Source of the DNA: Mesocentrotus franciscanus
Taxonomy: Eukaryota > Echinodermata > Echinoidea > Camarodonta > Strongylocentrotidae
Direction: 5' to 3'
Assembly (NCBI GenBank): GCA_037976565.1
Contig: CP137667.1
Coordinates: 25,994,277-26,058,276 of the forward strand
DNA length: 64,000 nucleotides
Shown: positions 58,020 through 64,000 of the stretch, one piece after another
Numbering within the stretch: the stretch's first letter is position 1
Layout of the letters: each line of letters starts with the position of its first letter
Made by a program: the position numbers and the translations under genes
The notes under the pieces: generated by a model
Told to the model about the DNA's origin: nothing
The model's input: only the letters and a program-made list of their open reading frames with translations
Databases searched by the model: none

Positions 58020-59130
58020 TACTCATACGATGTGCCAATTATGACATGTATTGAAGTTTTACTTTACATGCTTATGGCGTATTAAGATGATTAGTCACAT
58101 TACGGTCCATGTCATATACAGTTAACAATTAATTATTCCTACCCCTTGTAAATTTGATATTTCTGAGGTGTTTTTAGTAACTCAAGAATGAAATTTTAAG
58201 TGGTTGAATAAGGGCTTTTGCTGATTTTTGTTAATGCTTTTAAAGCAATAATAATTATGTCACATTCTCAAGAAATATATTTTGGGACAAATCAATTGTT
58301 GACATACTTAGAAAAAACACACAACTTGGTAAGAGTAGGAATAATTTAGATCTAACTGTACATGTAGACATAAAATAAATGCTGCGTAATTTGGGGGAAA
58401 TCCAATCTTACCATACGATTTTCATAAAAGAAAAATAAGTAAAGTAATAATAATTAGAGAAAATGTTATTCTACAATGCCATACAAAGAATGAAAAATAT
58501 CCCATTCTCTAATTTCCCAAAACTCAGCCTTCTCTTTAAAGGACAAAGGGTATCAAATTTATTTTATTTTTTAAAATTCCAATGGCATGAAACCCAACAA
58601 ACATTAGCTGGTCTTGAAAATCTTAAAATTATGCCTATTTGATTACTGAGCAGAGAAATCAATCTCAATCGTCATTTAAGGGGTCACTTGAAGAACAAGC
58701 AAAACCAACGTATACCTGCCTTGTTGCGTTGGAATCAAATAATCAATACATTTGATTAGTTTATGAAAATTAAAATGGTAGCATGCATCTAGAATAAGGG
58801 ATATCATACATAGATGCATGGGAAAAATAAAAATATTCGTTAAAAGAGAGCGGTAGGTGAAATAGAGGGTTAAAGTGAGGGAGACAGGAGGGAGGGATAG
58901 GGGGGGGGGCTCGTTATGGTAGGAAAGATACTTTTAGGTCACGGAATATAGGCCGGAAACTCTGAAATATCTTCGTAATACTACGAAAAATTCAAAATGT
59001 ATATCTGAAGCCTGAACTAATTACAAATTGTGTAATACATAAAGTATACGGACCCCCCTCCATTTTCTCTCTATTTTTTTTTCTCTCTCTCTTACGTACG
59101 CTCAAGGGCTCGCTCTGACTGGATGATCGA
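58020..59130. other. Intergenic, nothing recognised
   Basis: AT-rich with a short poly-G tract at 58900-58909 and GAGGGA words. No family-supported exon. Confidence 0.5.
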
Positions 59131-59134
59131 TATA

Positions 59135-59700
59135 TGATTTCAGATAATGTTCCTATCTACCTAGGGAAGATAAGAGCAAGTCGTTATTCAATCATGACAG
59201 AACAAACAAACACTTCATATATTAGACCTCCTGGATTCAATTTTGATAACATATTAAAAACAAACATTGCTTTAAATGAACAATTACCATGCAGAACTAT
59301 AGTAAATACGTTGTCTGAAATGCATCAATTGTATTGAATTTTCTCTGCGTCACGAAACATACCCGCTTTATGCTGACAAGTTTTCTTGTACTTATTTTAA
59401 CACGGTTACACAAGCTTGTGTTATTTATTCGTAATGTATCATTCAAACCGCACATGTGTGTTTGGAGCCATAAGGATGTTAACATAGAATGATATTACAC
59501 CCTTCTGGCTTCGAACAGACCTATAATTGCTGTATCGAGACGTTGAGTCACAGTATGCACCACGTCACCACGTTTGCTCTACTGACATGTACAGATAATA
59601 CACAACATATGGTTTAATAGGCAACACGCACAATAACACATTGTTAATGGTACATTGTGAAACGAGGAGAAAATATATTACAATCAAAATTACAATTAAT
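59135..59700. repeat. 1.1-kb-spaced duplicate, unit 1 (partner 60285-60790)
   Basis: Shared words in order: CAAACAAACACTTCATAT, ACCCTTCTGGCT, GCTGTATCGAGACG, GACATGTACAGATAATACA and GGCAACAC. Short frames inside have no match. Confidence 0.75.
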
Positions 59701-59771
59701 ATATAAATATCCTACAAAATTGAACATGAAAGAAGGATTTTCGAAATAATACTCATCACATTGACATTAGT

Positions 59772-59783
59772 TATAATAATAAC

Positions 59784-59851
<68 letters not shown>

Positions 59852-59910
59852 AACTATTACTACTACTACTACTACTTCTACTACTACTACTACTTCTAAT
59901 AATAATAATG
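59772..59910. repeat. (TAA)n and (CTA)n microsatellite
   Basis: About 26 TAA repeats (59772-59850) followed by about 14 CTA/TTC-interrupted units. It lies at the tail end of the minus-strand SINE at 60000, whose family ends in (ATT)n, so it may have grown from that tail. Poly-Ile and poly-Leu frames are artefacts. Confidence 0.9.
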
Positions 59911-59999
59911 CAAATTATAGTAATCTTGATAATAACAATAGCTATAATGAAAATTAATGATAATGATACCACTAATAGTTTGATAATTTGAATAATAAC

Positions 60000-60217
60000 A
60001 GTACCATTTATATAGCGCTTCAAAGTATGGCTTCTAAGCGCTGTACTATTATTACTCCTTTATAAACATTCGAGGAATTTATTTTAGCCGGGTACGCATT
60101 TCAATCACCTGGGTGTAGAATGGCAAATGCAGATTAATATCTTGTAAAAAGACATTAGTCCCGCGAACCATGTAATCGACATTCCGGTCACTTATCCACT
60201 AGACCACGACATCTCTT
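60000..60217 (-). mobile_element. tRNA-headed SINE, family 3, reverse orientation
   Basis: On the minus strand: head GATGTCGTGGTCTAGTGGAT (A box), CATGGTTCGCGGGACTAATG (B box), then CTGCATTTGCCATTCTACAC, GGGTACCCGG-like body (CCGGGTACGCATTTC on +), and AGCGCTATATAAATGGTAC near the tail. Same family as 19293-19656. It separates the two units of a local duplication. Confidence 0.8.
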
Positions 60218-60284
60218 CAGAACAATCCGCATTCAGTTATATGATGAAGTATACTATGACAAATGATATGAAGTATTCGTATCG

Positions 60285-60790
60285 ATAGATATGACTAAGC
60301 AAATCCGTATCCAACAAACAAACACTTCATATCTTAGACATATCAGACTCAATATTGGTTAATATTGATTGAAAAACACACATTGTTTGAAATGAACAAT
60401 ACTAATACATAACTTTATTAACTGCGCTACCTCTACTGAACCATATATATACTTATATAATTTTATTTGGGTCAAGAAGGCATTTCCGCACTTTTCTTTC
60501 TTTTTTTCTTTTTGTGTAACACTAATTGCGTATGATCTTTATTCGCATGCAACATCCATACTATACTTGTGGGTTGGGAGCCAGAAGGACGTTAACTCCG
60601 TGTAAAAGCACAATGAGTTACTACCCTTCTGGCTCCAAATAGACGTAACGATGCTGTATCGAGACGATGAGTCACATTATGCAACACGTCACCACAGTTG
60701 CTCTACAGACATGTACAGATAATACAACAACCACGGTATAAAGGCAACACACATAATATATATCGCATGATGTTTATAGCCCCTCTAAGT
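60285..60790. repeat. 1.1-kb-spaced duplicate, unit 2 (partner 59135-59700)
   Basis: Diverged copy, same order of words, with CCAGAAGGACGTTAACTC and its inverted match GAGTTACTACCCTTCTGG forming a small hairpin in this copy. Confidence 0.75.
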
Positions 60791-62008
60791 GTTTGGAGCA
60801 CCAAATTCGCCCAAAATGTGATTGCAAAATTTAACTTAAAATGTTTCATAATGTGAAGTAGAATGTCATTTAAGAATATAAATATCAATTAAAATAAAAG
60901 GCGTATTCCGACTACTCTTTTCAAAGTTCGTTATTAATCCCAGGTAAGGTAACGAGCAGAAAGTGGTATGGTAAAGGAGTACTTAGGTTCTAGACAAATG
61001 TTAGGAATATTACAATAAAACAACATCTATGGTAAATAGCTACACTCATAATGTAGTACATAATAATATTATTTTGTTATCTTGAAGACACAATACGTGC
61101 ATGATAGATATGTACAGCAGCTCCGCTCCCTTCAAGATAGACACAACATGCGACAAATGAAATTAAAAGGAATCATCGTATCTGCAATTACTCTTTCACC
61201 TCAGAGTCTGATGAATACGAATCAAGATGACACCGGTCGATTTAATGTTCATTATTACTAAGTCTGCCCCAGTCCTTTAATACAAATACAAACTACGGAA
61301 TGAAAGAAGATTGCTCACAATCAATGCGCATGAAAGGTTGGACACAATTCCGAATGTTTTGGTAGTAGTGATTAAAACTTGAAAGAAACTTTACGAAGTA
61401 GGCCAACCATGATGTATTATATTATAAGTTATTTTACGCTTAAACTAATAAGAGACAATAAGACAACACCCTCTTACCGCTCCCTCAAAATTGATCTCAT
61501 ATCATGCACATCAGTTAAGCGAGACCTAATCAGTTTGTATAAGTGACTAACGTGACTGTCCATGGCTTGTCAGATGTTCCTAATAACACATTGACTACTG
61601 AATTCTCTCACTTCTATAAGCTTTTATATAGAAGCCACCCGGTTCACATAGGCAATGGGTTAATGGCTATGGGAATAACTAAATAATTAATTTTATCTCT
61701 AAATTAGTAAGGACATAATTATATATGAAAAACAAGAATTATGCTATAGGAAACGCGTAAGAAAGCATAGACACGTCCACTGTCGTAAGAACCTTATCAG
61801 TTAAAGTGCGTCTTAATCTTTTTATATTAGTAACTAATTTATGATATTTGAGATCATATCTCATGAGCCTACATAATTATACTATGAACTTGCTTGGAGT
61901 TGAACTGTTGAATGACCTTCAGCATGATCAACACGATTATATGTATAGTAGTTCACTCAAACTGCAGTATGTTGCACATGTTCATTGTTTAGGAGGTCAT
62001 TATTCAAT
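60791..62008. promoter_or_regulatory. Gene C upstream region, no defined promoter element
   Basis: No gene recognised. The start of gene C is at 62009. No convincing TATA box at a fixed distance was found, and the flank differs from that of gene B, so promoter regions may have diverged. Confidence 0.3.
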
Positions 62009-62306
62009 ATGGCGTCTGTAAACGCGGATGTCAAGAAGAACGTCGCTACATTACGACATGAAATCCTGTCGTACAAACCAAGCAAGGCTGTACATTGTAA
62101 TGATGAACGAGTGGTATCTCCTGATAAGCTTGTGATTGGTATAATTAATCTGTCCAGGTATGGGTACACCATAGTCCATGCCCTGAGACGCGCCCTTCAT
62201 GGAGACGAAGAGCCGAGCAAGCATGATGATAAACGTCAAACATCTAATGAGGATCAGGAGGATTATCTGACCGATTTTATATCTGTCATCACAAAAAGAT
62301 CCTTTG
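62009..62306 (+). CDS. Gene C, first coding exon: N-terminal domain of unknown family
   Basis: The ATG at 62009 reads M-A-S-V-N-A-D-V-K-K, then TLRHEILSYKPSKAVHC, DKLVIGIINLSRYGY, LRRALHGDEEPSKH, DKRQT, DYLTDFISVITK, with a GTTTGT donor at 62307 (phase 1). It equals gene B's first exon in length within nine bases and in exit phase, and is the better-looking copy with no breaks. Basic, with no signal peptide. Function unknown. The intron that follows is homologous to the gene B intron, and the next exon starts at 63966. Confidence 0.7.
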
Positions 62307-63965
62307 GTTTGTACATTAAATAATAAATGTAGTTTTGATTTATTTGTGTTTATTTGTTGAAATTCAAATGAAGCCACACCTCGAAGATGAACCTGTAACT
62401 ATAGGACGCTCCCCCACCCCCTCTTATCTCGTAATCATAAATTTGGAGATATGTTTTTGTCAAAATAATGACTCTTATGACTAATATTCTGTCGTTGGTA
62501 TTTCTAAACCACCGGAATGCTCATTATATTACACCTCATTAAACTAGCATTGTGTAGAATATAAAAACACTGAGTATGCCCGATAAAACAAATAGTTTAT
62601 TTAATTTCCAATTTGATTCTTCTATCATTTGCTTTCCTAACAAGCGCGTATACCCAATTGCTTAAAATAACGGAAATCAGACGCAATTTGCGTGTTTGTA
62701 AATTTGCAGTAAAAATGGCGGTTTAGCAAAACCGCGAGACTATCCAAACTGTGTTGACAATTACGTTCACTTTGGAAGATGGCACTTACTTAACAAAATC
62801 ATGATTTATCAAGCAATGTAATAAATTTACTCAGTCGCTTTGAATATTAAATAATATTACTGTAGCTAAATTGCAGTTGTCTTGACCATTTCAAACGTTT
62901 GTATATTTAAGGTATAAACCTTGTTATACACATTAGTATCCCATTAACTATTGACATCATTTTACCTCTATCGTCTGAAAGGAAGAATTATGTAAACACT
63001 TGCGTTCTCTTACAAATCACTGGTTTAACAGTGACAAACAAAAATCTTATAATTCTTATTACATGGCACACATCAAACACACGGAGCGCAATGTATTTTT
63101 TTTAAGGGAATGAAAACAAACGAATATGTGTAAGCCGTTGATAAATCTAACATGCCGACTATATGAAATGATTAGATGGTGCGTATGTTTCACTGTGACT
63201 ATGTACCTGGCCTGCCTGATGTAATTATTTTGGAGACTACCGGGAGGCTGTTATGCATGAGCATACACGTGTGTATGTACATTGTAGAAACTGGTTTTCG
63301 AATATGGTCAATCATCAGATCACCACATTGGTATTATTACAAAGGAGTTCTGCGAATAACAAAAGCATATCGGGATACACTTGAGAGGCCCTTACAAGCA
63401 TTTCCAAAGACATTTCCAATTTTTATGAAGCTGAAACAGTGTTGATATATAGATGCATCATTTCATCAAAGGGAGTGATGTCTTGGGCTTTTTACACATC
63501 CTCATTTTCAGACAGTATTAGGTTCTTTCTTTTTTCCCCTTTTTTCGTGTTTTCTTTTTCTGATTTTGGAATTGTACCATTATTGCCAACTCCAATTCTC
63601 TAAAATATTTTTCCATGAAATTATACTTATATGACTATTTACAATCATTCATGCATCATTTTGTACCGGGTATAATTTCCGATTGTAGAAATGAAAATCT
63701 TTATCATATTTTGGCTCCCTATTGTCATTAAGATTCCACGACTTCCTAACAATTTACGATTTTCTCATTAAACGCAGTATGTTCACTGTTTTAGTTATCG
63801 CAGCATACATTTGTGTTATGTTTGAATATTGCATGCAATTTAAAGAGCTAAACAAACTTGTCTACTTCGTTCTATTATTATGTAGGCTTAATGTCATATT
63901 CATTTTATCTAAAAAGGTCCATCCCCTCATGCACAATGAATGAATTTATACGTTCTCCTTTACAG
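62307..63965 (+). other. Gene C first intron
   Basis: Homologous to 12781-13479 (words near 62370, 62575 and 63765) and to 9450-10070 (near 63057). Short frames at 63176 and 63722 have no match. Confidence 0.6.
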
Positions 63966-64000
63966 ACATTTCACAGGAATTTGAAAAGATTGTGAAAGAC
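63966..64000 (+). CDS. Gene C, second coding exon (cut by window end)
   Basis: Acceptor TCTCCTTTACAG before 63966. In phase 1 it reads D-I-S-Q-E-F-E-K-I-V-K-D and continues out of the window. It is the counterpart of 13480-13543 in gene B. Confidence 0.6.

Noticed and set aside
57243..58044. Two similar small proteins (MGWSLASLKNKYFKKY) on opposite strands
   Set aside because: They are the two inverted arms of one TTAA-flanked element.
59712..60023. Poly-Ile and poly-Leu frames
   Set aside because: Direct translations of the TAA/CTA microsatellite.

Overview
This is eukaryotic DNA, not bacterial. It is AT-rich, has no long uninterrupted genes, is full of retroelements, SINEs, fold-back elements and microsatellites, and its coding signal lies in short exons with GT/AG borders whose reading phases fit. 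An invertebrate deuterostome, most likely an echinoderm, is my inference. It rests on a death-domain gene family in tandem and on the mix of LINE, Gypsy and tRNA-SINE types. I cannot name the species.

The backbone is a head-to-tail array of related genes on the + strand. Gene A enters from the left and ends at 225 (terminal exon only). Gene B is taken to run from an ATG at 12474 to a stop at 45250. Gene C starts at 62009 and leaves at 64000. A decayed extra copy of the first exon lies near 9100-9830. From exons I can phase together, gene B encodes an N-terminal domain I do not recognise, the distal part of what looks like an IFI44/GIMAP-type G domain, a long coiled coil with a 57-residue tandem repeat, a clear death domain and a Ser-rich C-terminal tail. 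That layout suggests an innate-immune or cell-death signalling protein; this is inferred from domains only. I found no P-loop exon, so the model is incomplete in the 13.5-36.6 kb intron, which is packed with mobile elements.

Mobile DNA by region: 13647-20235, a 6.6 kb element with about 1 kb terminal inverted repeats carrying a broken gene of a large uncharacterised protein family; 21690-23400, a minus-strand LINE; 25604-26245, a fold-back; 26350-32165, a minus-strand Gypsy element interrupted by a 1.5 kb fold-back built of palindromic minisatellites (29182-30655) and a hAT-type MITE (31855-32115); 32240-33300, LINE remnants; 35663-35819, a fold-back MITE; 42210-42540, a LINE 3' end; 46480-48672, an L1/Tx1-type LINE; 50998-51335, an RTE-like fragment; 53928-57271, a CT-rich repeat unit split by another LINE; 57278-58012, a TTAA-flanked near-palindrome.

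Segment 1-5000 is a diverged copy of 45000-50650, and 9100-13500 is a diverged copy of 61900-64000, as expected if the array grew by duplication of a unit tens of kilobases long. A TA-flanked MITE at 3701-3984 is absent from the matching place at 49849, which gives a clean empty site.
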